Below are positions 41,435 to 49,918 of a stretch of 64,000 nt of DNA, one piece after another. Both the position numbers and the translations under genes were made by a program. The stretch is from Luteolibacter luteus (lineage in GTDB: Bacteria > Verrucomicrobiota > Verrucomicrobiia > Verrucomicrobiales > Akkermansiaceae), in contig NZ_CP051774.1 of assembly GCF_012913485.1 (NCBI RefSeq), forward strand, positions 5,270,001 to 5,334,000, in the 5' to 3' direction. The stretch's first letter is position 1, and each line of letters opens with the position of its first letter. The notes beneath the pieces were generated by a model. It was not told where the DNA came from and did not search any database. It was given only the letters and a program-made list of their open reading frames with translations.

Positions 41435-41935
41435 TCAAACCGGGACCGCAAGCAGCATCCGCAGTCTTGTCAGCGCCTTCAAAACCGCACGGCGGTTCTT
41501 GCCCGACGTCATCCACTGGGGGAGACGGCTGGCCATCGAGCTGTTAGCCCAGCCTGTTTCAGGATCCCGGCGGCGCTCGCGGAGCGGGGCGGCCACGTAG
41601 TCTTCCAGAAAGGCCAGGTGCCGCTCATTGTAGGCCCATAGGGTTTCGCCACAGCAGGGGGCCTGTAGCAGCAGCGGTAGGCGATAGTAATCATCCAGCC
41701 CCCGCCAATTGCGCCGGATCTCACGAGCTTTCCACTCTTGGCTGTAAGAGCATTGGGTGCAGACCAAGCGGCGCTTGCTGAACCAGCCCGGCCGCGCATC
41801 CGGATCGCTTTGTCGGGAAATCGCCCGCCCGGAGCAACGCGGGCACACCACCAGCATCTCGTCCATGAAATCATGGACAGGCTGACCTTCATCGTGAAAA
41901 CGAGACGACTCGGGGGAAGAGGGCTTTCGATTCAT
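41435..41935 (-). CDS. Zinc-ribbon protein of unknown function
   Basis: A 166-residue soluble protein with zinc-ribbon-like cysteine pairs: CPRC near residue 30, CTQC near 60, and CC (APCCGETLWAY) near 92. The rest is helical and basic, with LEDYVAAPLRERR and a C-terminal KNRRAVLKALTRLRML. It may bind nucleic acid or be a small regulatory protein. ATG 41935 starts a normal protein; longer frames contain unlikely sequence. It is on the same strand as the ligase fusion but 210 bases apart. Confidence 0.6.
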   Translation of the reverse strand: MNRKPSSPESSRFHDEGQPVHDFMDEMLVVCPRCSGRAISRQSDPDARPGWFSKRRLVCTQCSYSQEWKAREIRRNWRGLDDYYRLPLLLQAPCCGETLWAYNERHLAFLEDYVAAPLRERRRDPETGWANSSMASRLPQWMTSGKNRRAVLKALTRLRMLLAVPV

Positions 41936-42038
41936 GAGGGGGGAAGCCAGGAAGATATGAAACTCCGCCCCGGAAAGCCATCCCCGTATGAAGAAAAAAA
42001 TCGTGAAGGCGCTGATTGTCTGACAGATACCCGGTTCA

Positions 42039-42566
42039 TCACCCTGCCTGGCCATCCCTTGCCCGGAGGGCCATTTCCCGGGCAATCTCGTGCGCCGTGA
42101 GGATATAGGCATGGAGATCTCCTGACTCTCCAAACTCCCGGAAGCTCGCGGCCTTTTCGAGGGGATGCATCGTCACCTGCGCCTCACCCGCTCCGAAGAT
42201 CAGGGCCGGCCCGTGCTCGCTCGACTCCCAGCGTCCGCCGTGCTCCGCCGCAAGCGTTTCTCCTAGATAGGAGCCGATCGCAAAAACCATCGCGTCCCCA
42301 TCCATCCGGTCGATCCGCATGTAGCTGAAGCTGTTCTTCAACAGCTGCTCCATGAGCGGAGCGCTATCTTCCAGGGGTGCCTGTGCCGTCCCCGGATAGT
42401 CGCGTGCCAGATAGTCCCGGAACTTCGCCGAGAAGAGCGCGATCTCCTTCGGAGTGAAAGCCGCCACCCGCTTGAATAGCCCCACCCGGGCCTTCTTCAT
42501 GTGGAAGTAGCTGTAGGCAAGCAGGCCGACGATGCCGAGGAGGATGAGTGCGATGATCTTGAACAT
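42039..42566 (-). CDS. Single-pass membrane protein of unknown function
   Basis: A 175-residue protein with one N-terminal span (MFKIIALILLGIVGLLAYSYF) and a soluble domain of about 150 residues. The stretch AMVFAIGSYLGETLAAEHGGRWE recalls DUF3806-type domains, and GPALIFGAGEAQVTMHPLEK follows. No enzyme motif is visible. It precedes the SDR gene on the minus strand by 36 bases and could be read as the second gene of that pair. Confidence 0.55.
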   Translation of the reverse strand: MFKIIALILLGIVGLLAYSYFHMKKARVGLFKRVAAFTPKEIALFSAKFRDYLARDYPGTAQAPLEDSAPLMEQLLKNSFSYMRIDRMDGDAMVFAIGSYLGETLAAEHGGRWESSEHGPALIFGAGEAQVTMHPLEKAASFREFGESGDLHAYILTAHEIAREMALRARDGQAG

Positions 42567-42602
42567 GGGTGCAGGGAGGGCAGCGGTCTCACATCCATCA
42601 AG

Positions 42603-43283
42603 TTACTGCGGTGCTGTCAAAGCCGCCCCATTGTCCTGCGGTCCCAGTTTTTCAAGAAAGGGCACCACCTTGATCGCCCAGTGCGCCGGATCAGGATACG
42701 CCGATGAAGACGACCCGAAGGTGCTGCGCAGCATGTCCGTATCGATGATTCCCGGATTCAACGCCACTGCCGCCAAGCCGGGGGGGAGTTCTTGCGACAG
42801 CGCCTGCGTCAGCCCTTCAATACCCCATTTCGAGCAGCAGTAAGGAGCGACCTCGGCCGAGGTTGAGCGCCCCCAACCGGAGGAAAAATTCACCACCACA
42901 CCCGTCCCGCGTGCGATCATCGCGGGCAGGAAGCCCCGGCAGATCAGGTGCACCCCATTCAGGTTCACGTCCATCACCCGGGCGAAGTCTTCCGGGGAGA
43001 CTTCCCACAGCGGCGAGTTGCGGTTGATCACGGCGGCGTTGTTCAGCAACAGGTCCGGAGCCCCCGGACCGGCGAGGATGTCGGCTGCGAAGGCCGCCAC
43101 ATCGGCGGCCGAGGTGACATCGCAGCGCATGATCCGGTGTTTTTCTCCCAGCTCCTTGCCCAGCTGCTCTGCCGCGGAGGCATTGGTGCCGCATCCGGAA
43201 ACCCTCCAGCCGCGGGAAACGAAAGATCGTGCCATTGCCAAGCCGAGCCCGCGGGTGCATCCGGTGATCAGGACATGCTTCAT
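42603..43283 (-). CDS. Short-chain dehydrogenase/reductase (SDR)
   Basis: A classical SDR of 226 residues. It has the dinucleotide-binding motif TGCTRGLG (7-14), the NNAAV motif after strand 4, the catalytic serine (NFSSGWG) and the Y-x-x-x-K pair in YCCSK, followed by LNPGIIDTDM. Cofactor and substrate cannot be assigned; the lack of an acidic residue at the end of strand 2 leaves NADPH plausible. ATG 43283 puts the glycine motif at the usual distance from the start. It is divergent from the zinc metallopeptidase gene. Confidence 0.85.
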   Translation of the reverse strand: MKHVLITGCTRGLGLAMARSFVSRGWRVSGCGTNASAAEQLGKELGEKHRIMRCDVTSAADVAAFAADILAGPGAPDLLLNNAAVINRNSPLWEVSPEDFARVMDVNLNGVHLICRGFLPAMIARGTGVVVNFSSGWGRSTSAEVAPYCCSKWGIEGLTQALSQELPPGLAAVALNPGIIDTDMLRSTFGSSSSAYPDPAHWAIKVVPFLEKLGPQDNGAALTAPQ

Positions 43284-43376
43284 AAAACGGAGATTAGGGA
43301 CGTCGATTTGAAAATGCAGGTCAGTTTTCAATCCGGTGCATCTTGCGACAGGAGGCAGCACCATTACAATGCAGCC

Positions 43377-44129
43377 ATGATTTTCGAAAATCTCCTCCTA
43401 CTTGCACAACATGCCCAACCCCAAGGGCAGGGTGGGGGTATCGGGATCGGCTACTGGCTGATCATCGGTGCCACAACGCTAGCGAGCATGCTCATCAGCG
43501 GGAGATTGAAGTCCCGTTTCAACGAGTATTCCCAGCTTCCGATCCGGATGACCGGTGCTCAGGTGGCGGAGGCGATGCTACGCCAGAACGGCATCAACGA
43601 CGTCCAGGTGATCAGCGTCCCCGGACAACTTACCGACCACTACGATCCGATCAAAAAGACCGTGAATCTCAGTGAGCCGGTTTATCACGTGAACTCCGTC
43701 GCCGCGGCTGCGGTGGCCGCTCACGAATGTGGTCACGCGCTCCAGCACCAGCAGGCTTACGCATGGCTGAGCTTCCGTTCGAAAATGGTGCCGGCCGTCC
43801 AGTTTGCCAGCCACCTCCAGCAGTTCATCATGATGGCCGCCATGGTGGGTCTTTTCATGTTCAAGAGCCCTCTGATGCTCTGGGTGCTGGTGGCAGTTTT
43901 CGCCGTCACCGCGCTCTTCGCCGTGGTCACCCTTCCTGTGGAGTTCGACGCCAGCAAGCGGGCGATGGTCTGGCTGGAGCGCAGCGGGATCGCGAACCAG
44001 ATGGAACATGATCGCGCCAAGAACGCCCTTTTCTGGGCCGCCATGACCTACGTCGCGGCTGCCGTGGGTGCCGTGGGGCAGATGGTCTACTGGCTCATGA
44101 TGGCGCTGGGCAACCGTCGGAGCGAGTAA
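43377..44129 (+). CDS. Membrane zinc metallopeptidase (YugP-like)
   Basis: A 250-residue inner-membrane protein of the putative neutral zinc metallopeptidase family. The zinc motif is HECGH (116-120) in AAAVAAHECGHALQHQQAYAW; membrane spans lie at about 25-42, 140-185 and 225-245. The stretch VNLSEPVYHVNSVAAAAVAA is typical for this group. Substrates are unknown, and proteins like this are thought to act in membrane protein quality control. ATG 43377 follows a GGAGGCAGCACC leader with a purine-rich ribosome site. A strong terminator follows. Confidence 0.85.
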   Translation: MIFENLLLLAQHAQPQGQGGGIGIGYWLIIGATTLASMLISGRLKSRFNEYSQLPIRMTGAQVAEAMLRQNGINDVQVISVPGQLTDHYDPIKKTVNLSEPVYHVNSVAAAAVAAHECGHALQHQQAYAWLSFRSKMVPAVQFASHLQQFIMMAAMVGLFMFKSPLMLWVLVAVFAVTALFAVVTLPVEFDASKRAMVWLERSGIANQMEHDRAKNALFWAAMTYVAAAVGAVGQMVYWLMMALGNRRSE

Positions 44130-44159
44130 GCGTTTTCCTCAGCCCCGGCTCTTCTGAAT

Positions 44160-44217
44160 CCGCCCCGCGGCCGATCGGATCTTCATCCGTCCCGGTCTGC
44201 GGGGCGGCCCTTTTTTT
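44160..44217 (+). terminator. Intrinsic terminator of the metallopeptidase gene
   Basis: A perfect 9-base-pair stem (44160-44168 with 44199-44207) encloses an inner CGGAT-CTTC-ATCCG hairpin and is followed by seven T (44211-44217). It is one of the clearest terminators in the window. Confidence 0.85.
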
Positions 44218-44405
44218 GGGAAGTCTCACGCCGCGCCTTGTTGACCCAGCCGATGTAATCGTATCTGCTGATACGCGGTCCGCTCGGAATAGGCGTTCGT
44301 TACCTGATCGTTGACGAACGCCTCTAGTACGAAATCCGACGGCGGACTACGCTATCGCTTCAGTTGTGAATAGTCGCGGGTCATCGAATAAGGGGTGTGA
44401 ATAAC
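44218..44405. ncRNA. Non-coding stretch rich in hairpins
   Basis: No gene is visible. Two clean hairpins stand out: CGTATC-TGCT-GATACG (44260-44275) and the 10-base perfect repeat AGGCGTTCGT with ACGAACGCCT (44291-44300, 44314-44323). GCGGTCCGC (44275-44283) and TCCG-ACGG-CGGA (44336-44347) add further pairing. The stretch lies between the metallopeptidase terminator and the end of the PdeM gene. It could be a small RNA or a remnant of an element; nothing in it matches tRNA or integron attC signatures. Confidence 0.35.
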
Positions 44406-45053
44406 TTAGCGAATAAGTTCACCAGGCACTTCCACTACATCCTCACCGGGAAAGACAAAGAACCGATCGCCTTTTTCCGGAGCGATAACCTGTCCTCCGG
44501 TAAAGCTTCCAAACGAAGGCAGGATTACCATGTCTCCCCGGACGATAAAGCAGGGTAGGCGCAGATTGGTACGCTTGCCGTCCGCGATCCGGACCACCGG
44601 GTGCCAATGCGCGGTTACCGATGGAACCCCCTTCGTGGCGTCCGCCGGGTCGTGGATGATCTGGAACCCGCCATAGCTCGCGGAGTCCTTCGGCGAGAGG
44701 AAAGGGGGGATTCTGAGAATCTTTCGATCGTGATTCCCGAGGGTCAATTCGATCGGGATCCGCATGTCGTTCACAAATGTTTCTAGCAGTTGTTCGATGT
44801 GCGGCGTGAGGCCTGCCGGGGAATGGAAGAGGTCGCCATTGATCACCAATCGTGTCGCTTCATGCCACGTGCACAAAGCTTTCAAACGTTTCAGATCCGC
44901 CTCGCTGTCACCCTCCGGAATGGCGAGACCTTGCGCTTGGAACGCGGAGGCCTTTCCAAGGTGAAGGTCAGCTACAACGAGAGTCCCATCGCTTAAGAGC
45001 ACAGCCCCATCTCCACTTAAAACAATTGATTGATTTTGAAATTCGAGGTTCAT
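44406..45053 (-). CDS. pdeM: Ligase-associated DNA damage response endonuclease PdeM
   Basis: A 215-residue metallophosphoesterase of the PdeM group, which works with the Lhr helicase, a beta-lactamase-fold exonuclease and an ATP-dependent ligase in a proposed DNA repair set. Metal-binding motifs are ADLHLGK (Asp29, His31), NGDLFHS, LGNHDRK and the late AHWHPVV (with GDMVILPSFG). ATG 45053 overlaps the stop of the helicase gene as ATGA, showing translational coupling. The usual partner ligase and exonuclease genes are not adjacent here; they are fused 3 kb away on the same strand. Confidence 0.9.
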   Translation of the reverse strand: MNLEFQNQSIVLSGDGAVLLSDGTLVVADLHLGKASAFQAQGLAIPEGDSEADLKRLKALCTWHEATRLVINGDLFHSPAGLTPHIEQLLETFVNDMRIPIELTLGNHDRKILRIPPFLSPKDSASYGGFQIIHDPADATKGVPSVTAHWHPVVRIADGKRTNLRLPCFIVRGDMVILPSFGSFTGGQVIAPEKGDRFFVFPGEDVVEVPGELIR

Positions 45054-47476
45054 TTTGAAGCAGCACGGTTGAGGTCTTGAAGCATTTGTTCCAGGCGGGT
45101 TGCGGCGTCGCCAGCAGGCAAGGTTGCCGAGAGTCGATCCGCCCACAAGGGGAAAGCCATCGGAGTTAAATTTTTCGTTTCAATCATATGTATTGGTCGT
45201 TGTTCGATGTCTTCTAGTGAGATCTTCAAACGACTGTATTCAAGTTGCTTCTCCATAATTTCACGCTGAGACTGGAGAAGCAGGAGATTCTCTGGATCGT
45301 ATCGTTCCAGAACTTCAAACAGCAGACGGGAACTCGCTTGAATCTCCCGATGCGAACGAGTTTTCCGACCGGGGAGCTGAGGCAGGATGAGACCTGCTAC
45401 CCGGGCGACCTCCCGGAACTGCCGACGCGCCAATTCGGCCGTATTCAAACACGCGATAAGATCCTCAAACAAATTATCAATCGATAGATTCAAGCGAATG
45501 ATTTCCTCGCTCAGGTTCAGCCCTCGTCGTGCCGTCAGGCAGAATCCGTAGTCGTTCTGGGTAACGATGACATTGTCTTTCAAACGAAGACGGTAGGCCA
45601 TCAACGAGCCGATCCCTTCGTGGACCAATCGTCCTGCCATCGGGTAAACAAACAGATGTTCACCTTCTCGTGAGCGGGTATGCTCGACGAGCAGGATCCG
45701 GTCGTCGGGGAGCTCGGACCACCGTTTTTGGATCGTCAGGATCGGGGCGATGCACTTCATTTCCGGCGCCGGTTTTCCCTCGCCGCGGAGGCGGGCCGCA
45801 GTGGCATGGGCCAGTTCGGTGGAGAGAGGCATCTTGCTGCCCCCCCACACCGCAATGTTCCCCCTCGCGTCCTTGGTCGCCAGCCGCACGGTCGCTACCT
45901 TTTGATGAAAACGGACGAGTTCTAGTTTTCTTCCTGCAAAGACAAGGAGGCTTCCCGGTCTTAAACGACTGATAAATCCCTCTTCCACCGTACCCAAGGT
46001 CTGTCCGCTCGCGAAACGGACAGTCACATGCGTATCGCCGGTGATGGTTCCAATCGAAAGTCGGTGTAGCTGAATCAAACGTTTGTCGTCGACGATATAG
46101 CGCCCATTCTCCAAGCGGGCCTTCTGATATCGGGGATAAGTGGATAACGCTCGACCTCCGCTGGAAATAAACCCTAGGCACCAATCCCACTCGATATCCG
46201 TAATTCCTCGGAAGGCGTGGGTCGAGCTTATCTCGCGCCGCATGGCCTCGGGCTCAAATGGCTCGCCGATTGCACAAGTCACCAAGTGTTGGACGAGGAC
46301 ATCCAGAGGTTTAAGCAGCGGCCGTCGTGATTCCAGATGTCGGATAAGCGCGGCATCGCGTACTGCGGCGAACTCCACCAACTCCATCGCGAAGGTCGGC
46401 ACCCCCAGAATCCGGGATGCCTTTCCCGGCCGGTGACCGGATCGTCCGGCCCGCTGGAGCAATCGTGCGATCCCCTTGGGGGAGCCGATCTGAATCACTT
46501 GGTCCACGGGTGAAAAGTCTACTCCGAGGTCCAGCGAGGAGGTGCAGACCACGCACCGCAGGCTGCCCTCTCGCAGCCCTTGCTCCACCTTCGTCCGCTC
46601 CGCGGGATCCAGTGAGCCGTGGTGCATCGCGATCTGGTCTGACCACTCCGGTTTCAGAGCTAGCAGCTCTTGGCACCAGATCTCCACTTGGGAACGGGTA
46701 TTGGTGAAAATCAGCGTGGTGTTAGCTTTCTCGAGATGCTCGAGCACTTGCGGCGCCAGTCGTGTTCCGATGTGTCCGGACCACGGGAAGCGGTCGATTT
46801 CCTTCGGAATGATCGTCTCGATTTTGATCTCCTTCTTCAGGTCCGCGGATACCGTCACCGCCCGCTCGTTGGCGGATAGGTCGCCCAACAGCACTTCCCG
46901 GGCTTGGTCGAGATTACCGAGCGTGGCGGAGAGTCCCCAGATTTTGAGATCCGGAAACCATGTCCGGAGCCGCGCCAGGCATAGCTCCGCCTGCACTCCT
47001 CGCTTCGAGCCCAGCAGTTCGTGCCACTCGTCCACGATGACTGCCTTTAAGCCGGACAGCTTTTGGCGTGTATCGTCGTGGGTCAGCATCAGGGACAGGC
47101 TCTCCGGCGTCGTGACCAAGCCGAAGGGTAGCGCCTTCCGCAGTTTCGCCCGGACATAGGAGGAGGTGTCACCGGTCCGTGCTTCAACCTGGAGCTGAGG
47201 GGCCAAGATTTCCAGCGGCTCGCGCAGCGCCCTCAGGGTGTCTTGGGCCAAGGCTCGCAAAGGGGTCAGCCAGATCACCGCGCAGCCGGCTGCGGGCGGG
47301 GTCTTGATCGCCTCCGCCACCGGCCCCAGCCATACTGCCAGCGTCTTTCCTTGGCCCGTGGGGGCGTGGAGGAGCCCGGATTTGCCCGCGCTGTAGGCTG
47401 ACCAGACCTCCTTTTGGAAAGCGAAGGGCTTCCAGCCGCGCTGCTTGAAGAAGGGCTGGAGGGGCGAAGCGGGCAT
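45050..47476 (-). CDS. Ligase-associated DEXH-box helicase, Lhr-like
   Basis: An 808-residue superfamily 2 helicase of the bacterial Lhr type, which translocates on single-stranded DNA and unwinds duplexes with ATP. Walker A is PTGQGKT (39-45), the DEXH motif is DEWH (149-152), motif III-like is LSATLGN, and motif VI is LQRAGRSGHRPG. A winged-helix part and an Lhr-specific domain follow, with PGSLLVFAGRKLELVR and the C-terminal region. It is the first gene of a coupled pair with PdeM. Its length is typical for the short ligase-associated form; the full 1500-residue Lhr would have more domains. Confidence 0.92.
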   Translation of the reverse strand: MPASPLQPFFKQRGWKPFAFQKEVWSAYSAGKSGLLHAPTGQGKTLAVWLGPVAEAIKTPPAAGCAVIWLTPLRALAQDTLRALREPLEILAPQLQVEARTGDTSSYVRAKLRKALPFGLVTTPESLSLMLTHDDTRQKLSGLKAVIVDEWHELLGSKRGVQAELCLARLRTWFPDLKIWGLSATLGNLDQAREVLLGDLSANERAVTVSADLKKEIKIETIIPKEIDRFPWSGHIGTRLAPQVLEHLEKANTTLIFTNTRSQVEIWCQELLALKPEWSDQIAMHHGSLDPAERTKVEQGLREGSLRCVVCTSSLDLGVDFSPVDQVIQIGSPKGIARLLQRAGRSGHRPGKASRILGVPTFAMELVEFAAVRDAALIRHLESRRPLLKPLDVLVQHLVTCAIGEPFEPEAMRREISSTHAFRGITDIEWDWCLGFISSGGRALSTYPRYQKARLENGRYIVDDKRLIQLHRLSIGTITGDTHVTVRFASGQTLGTVEEGFISRLRPGSLLVFAGRKLELVRFHQKVATVRLATKDARGNIAVWGGSKMPLSTELAHATAARLRGEGKPAPEMKCIAPILTIQKRWSELPDDRILLVEHTRSREGEHLFVYPMAGRLVHEGIGSLMAYRLRLKDNVIVTQNDYGFCLTARRGLNLSEEIIRLNLSIDNLFEDLIACLNTAELARRQFREVARVAGLILPQLPGRKTRSHREIQASSRLLFEVLERYDPENLLLLQSQREIMEKQLEYSRLKISLEDIEQRPIHMIETKNLTPMAFPLWADRLSATLPAGDAATRLEQMLQDLNRAASK

Positions 47477-47646
47477 CGTCCTGATAGAGGAAGCGCGGGA
47501 TCTAGGGGTGGCAAAGGATTTCAGCTGTCTTCACAAGCTTCGGGGTTCCGCAGAACCACGGATCACAGGGCGTCCCCGCTTTTTCACCCGCAAATGGCGT
47601 CGAAGGGGCTGGCGCAACGCGGGCGGCCGGTGCTAAGGCTGGCCTT

Positions 47647-47961
47647 GTGGATCAAGACCTCCCTCCGGCCTTGAGTCTGGCCCCCCTCAATCAAACTGGC
47701 TCGTCATCGCGACGGATGCCGCTTCGTGCCCGCATGCTCGGGCCGGTTATCTGGCTGGCATCGCTGATCTTATGCATTGGCATGAGCCGCCGCGAGGCTG
47801 CGGTGACGAAGGTCTTCCTCGCTCGTCCCCATCAGAACATCCTGGGCATCCTGGCGATCCTTACCACTGCCCTCTTTCTCGGCTTCCTCCTGAAGATTCA
47901 CGCGGATCTCAAGAAACGCCGCGCCGGATTCACTCCGGGCGCGAATGGTCAGCCGGAGTGA
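47647..47961 (+). CDS. Small membrane protein of unknown function
   Basis: A 104-residue protein with two likely membrane spans (about 31-46 and 63-82) and a basic cytosolic tail (KIHADLKKRRAGF). The start GTG 47647 is weak, and 47716, an in-frame ATG, may be the real one. No family is recognised. It converges on the DUF5362-like gene with a 15-base gap. Confidence 0.45.
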   Translation: MDQDLPPALSLAPLNQTGSSSRRMPLRARMLGPVIWLASLILCIGMSRREAAVTKVFLARPHQNILGILAILTTALFLGFLLKIHADLKKRRAGFTPGANGQPE

Positions 47962-47976
47962 CCATTCCGGATGATT

Positions 47977-48474
47977 TCAGGGCGTGCTCGGACCGCCCGC
48001 CGTGGCTAGGCCTGCCAACAAGCCACCCAGAAATCCTAGGATCGACACGATCGTCCCCAGAATCATGAGGATGCCTACGAATTTCCAGAAGGAGCGGTGG
48101 TGTTCGAGAGCCTTGTCCAAGTCCGTGACCGAGCCGCTCATCATCAGGTGCATGATCGCCGTGCCATACTTCCACAGCCGGAGCGTTGGAACGAGGTAGA
48201 TGGCCGCCAAGAGAAGATAGATAGCACCGAGGACCACCAGCATGCCCATCTCGGACGCGCCGGCCTTGGACATGCCTGCGAAGGTCATCCCTACCATCAT
48301 GATCACTCCGAAGAGGGCCATCACTCCTGTCATGATGAATCCCAGGATCGCGCAGAACCTCACCCACGGCTTGGTGGCAGCCAGGCCTTGGACCACTCCG
48401 ATGGAGGTGGCGCTGCTCGCGGAGAGAGGGGGCGGGGCTCCTCCATGAATACTGGGTTGATAAGGATTGTCCAT
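47977..48474 (-). CDS. DUF5362-like membrane protein, paralog 1
   Basis: A 165-residue membrane protein with a proline/glycine-rich N-terminal tail (1-33) and three or four spans. The central pattern KPWVRFCAILGFIMTGV, LYLVPTLRLWKYGTAI and ALEHHRSFWKFVGI matches the DUF5362 family layout, and the upstream gene has the same pattern. The function of the family is unknown. The two paralogs are separated by 31 bases and probably co-transcribed. Confidence 0.65.
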   Translation of the reverse strand: MDNPYQPSIHGGAPPPLSASSATSIGVVQGLAATKPWVRFCAILGFIMTGVMALFGVIMMVGMTFAGMSKAGASEMGMLVVLGAIYLLLAAIYLVPTLRLWKYGTAIMHLMMSGSVTDLDKALEHHRSFWKFVGILMILGTIVSILGFLGGLLAGLATAGGPSTP

Positions 48475-48505
48475 GATCAGGGAATGAGATTCAGGAGGAA
48501 AGGGG

Positions 48506-49015
48506 TTACCGGGGTTTTGGCATCGTTGCCATGATGGTCATCATCATGATCAGGAAGAAAATCACTCCGGTCACGAAACCGACGATGATCAGGATGCTGA
48601 GGGCTTTCCAGAAGCCCCGCTGCTGGGTGATGACTTGCTCCAGATCTTCCATGCTGCCCGAAAGACGGAGTCTCTTGATGGCGCTGCCAAACTTCCAAAG
48701 CTTCGCGGACGGGAGCAGGTAGAGTACGGCGAGAACCAGATAGAAGATCCCCAAGGTGGGGATAAAGGGGGTGATGTTCGGTGGGGGTGCTCCGCCCGGC
48801 GTAGGAGGCGGGGTTGCCGGTTGCCCGATTACCACGCCGAAGAAGGTCATCATGATCCCGTAAGCCAAGGTCATCAGGGCGCCGAGAAAGCCCATCACCG
48901 CGCAAAAAACCACCCAAGGTCTCGTGGCACATAGAATCTGGACGGAGCTGGGGCTGACCTCCAGGGACATGCCCGGGGCAGCCGCGGGGTTGCTGGGTGG
49001 ATAGGGAGTCTCCAT
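48506..49015 (-). CDS. DUF5362-like membrane protein, paralog 2
   Basis: A 169-residue membrane protein starting METPYPPSNPAAAPG, with the same core as its neighbour: RPWVVFCAVMGFLGALM, YLLPSAKLWKFGSAIKRLR and VITQQRGFWKALSILII. A proline-rich loop (about 75-93) is unlike the paralog. It is first of the pair in transcription order. Start 49045 is possible but would add ten residues before a natural start. Confidence 0.65.
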   Translation of the reverse strand: METPYPPSNPAAAPGMSLEVSPSSVQILCATRPWVVFCAVMGFLGALMTLAYGIMMTFFGVVIGQPATPPPTPGGAPPPNITPFIPTLGIFYLVLAVLYLLPSAKLWKFGSAIKRLRLSGSMEDLEQVITQQRGFWKALSILIIVGFVTGVIFFLIMMMTIMATMPKPR

Positions 49016-49066
49016 TTGCCCCAGACTAACACGCCTCTCCCTCACCGGGGCAAGAACTCCCGCCGT

Positions 49067-49918
49067 TTATCCGTCCTGCTTGTTCCTCTGTCTTTCCAGC
49101 ACGATCGGGATCGGCCCCATCGCCTTGCCGCTCGCCAGCACTCGATGGGGGAAGGGCATCTCGATGCCCTCCCGGTCGAAGGCTTCCTTGATCCTCAGGG
49201 GGACCTCGTTCTTCACCTTCATCACGTCCTCCTTGATCGTCCATGCACCGATCATGAAGTTGAGGGAAGACTCGCCGAAGCCATTGAAAACAATCACTGT
49301 CTCCGGTTCATCCAGCACCGCGGGATGTGCGTCGGCCACTTCCCGTAGCACGCGCATTACCTTGTCGATCGCTTCATTGTATCCCACGCCCACGGTGAGA
49401 TCCACGCGCCGGATCGGATAACGCGTCACAGTGACCACGTTGGTCTTTACCAGCGTCTCGTTCGGGATGCGGACGGAACGGTTGTCGAAGGTGCGCAGGG
49501 TCAGTGCCATCAGGCCGATTTCCTCGACCGTGCCGGTAAAGGTGCCCACCTCGATGACATCGCCTTTCTCGAAAGGCCGTTCGCCCACGATGAAAAGCCC
49601 CGAAATCAGATTGGAGAGCGAGGTCTGGGAGGCGAAGCCGATCGCCACACCCGCGATCCCCGCCGCACCGAGCACCGCTGCCAGGTTGAATCCGAACTCT
49701 TGCAGGACTCCCACGAGGATCATCACGTAGCCCGCATAGCGGACGATCCGCGCCAGCAGGTTTCCGCCTTGTTCGCCGAGCCGGTGGCGTAGGACCCGCG
49801 AAACGATCCGCGAGGCCAGTAAGACTGCCGGGATGCCGGTGGCCAGCACCACCGCGGCCTTGGCGGATTTCTGCAGCAGGGGGCTGCTCCAGAAGGTCGA
49901 GATGAGATCGTCGAACAT
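49067..49918 (-). CDS. MscS-type mechanosensitive ion channel
   Basis: A 283-residue small-conductance mechanosensitive channel that releases solutes under osmotic downshock. Three N-terminal spans (about 20-40, 60-80 and the pore helix 83-105) are followed by the cytosolic cage. The pore helix region AAVLGAAGIAGVAIGFASQTSLSN and the beta domain with GDVIEVGTFTGTVEEIGL and RIPNETLVKTNVVTVTRYP are family signatures. Its ATG lies within the stop codon of the preceding gene (TGATG), so translation is coupled. No extra periplasmic domain is present. Confidence 0.92.
   Translation of the reverse strand: MFDDLISTFWSSPLLQKSAKAAVVLATGIPAVLLASRIVSRVLRHRLGEQGGNLLARIVRYAGYVMILVGVLQEFGFNLAAVLGAAGIAGVAIGFASQTSLSNLISGLFIVGERPFEKGDVIEVGTFTGTVEEIGLMALTLRTFDNRSVRIPNETLVKTNVVTVTRYPIRRVDLTVGVGYNEAIDKVMRVLREVADAHPAVLDEPETVIVFNGFGESSLNFMIGAWTIKEDVMKVKNEVPLRIKEAFDREGIEMPFPHRVLASGKAMGPIPIVLERQRNKQDG

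Noticed and set aside
44218..44405. Possible integron attC site or tRNA remnant
   Set aside because: No core sites of the attC type, no acceptor stem or T-loop motif, and no integrase or cassette genes nearby.
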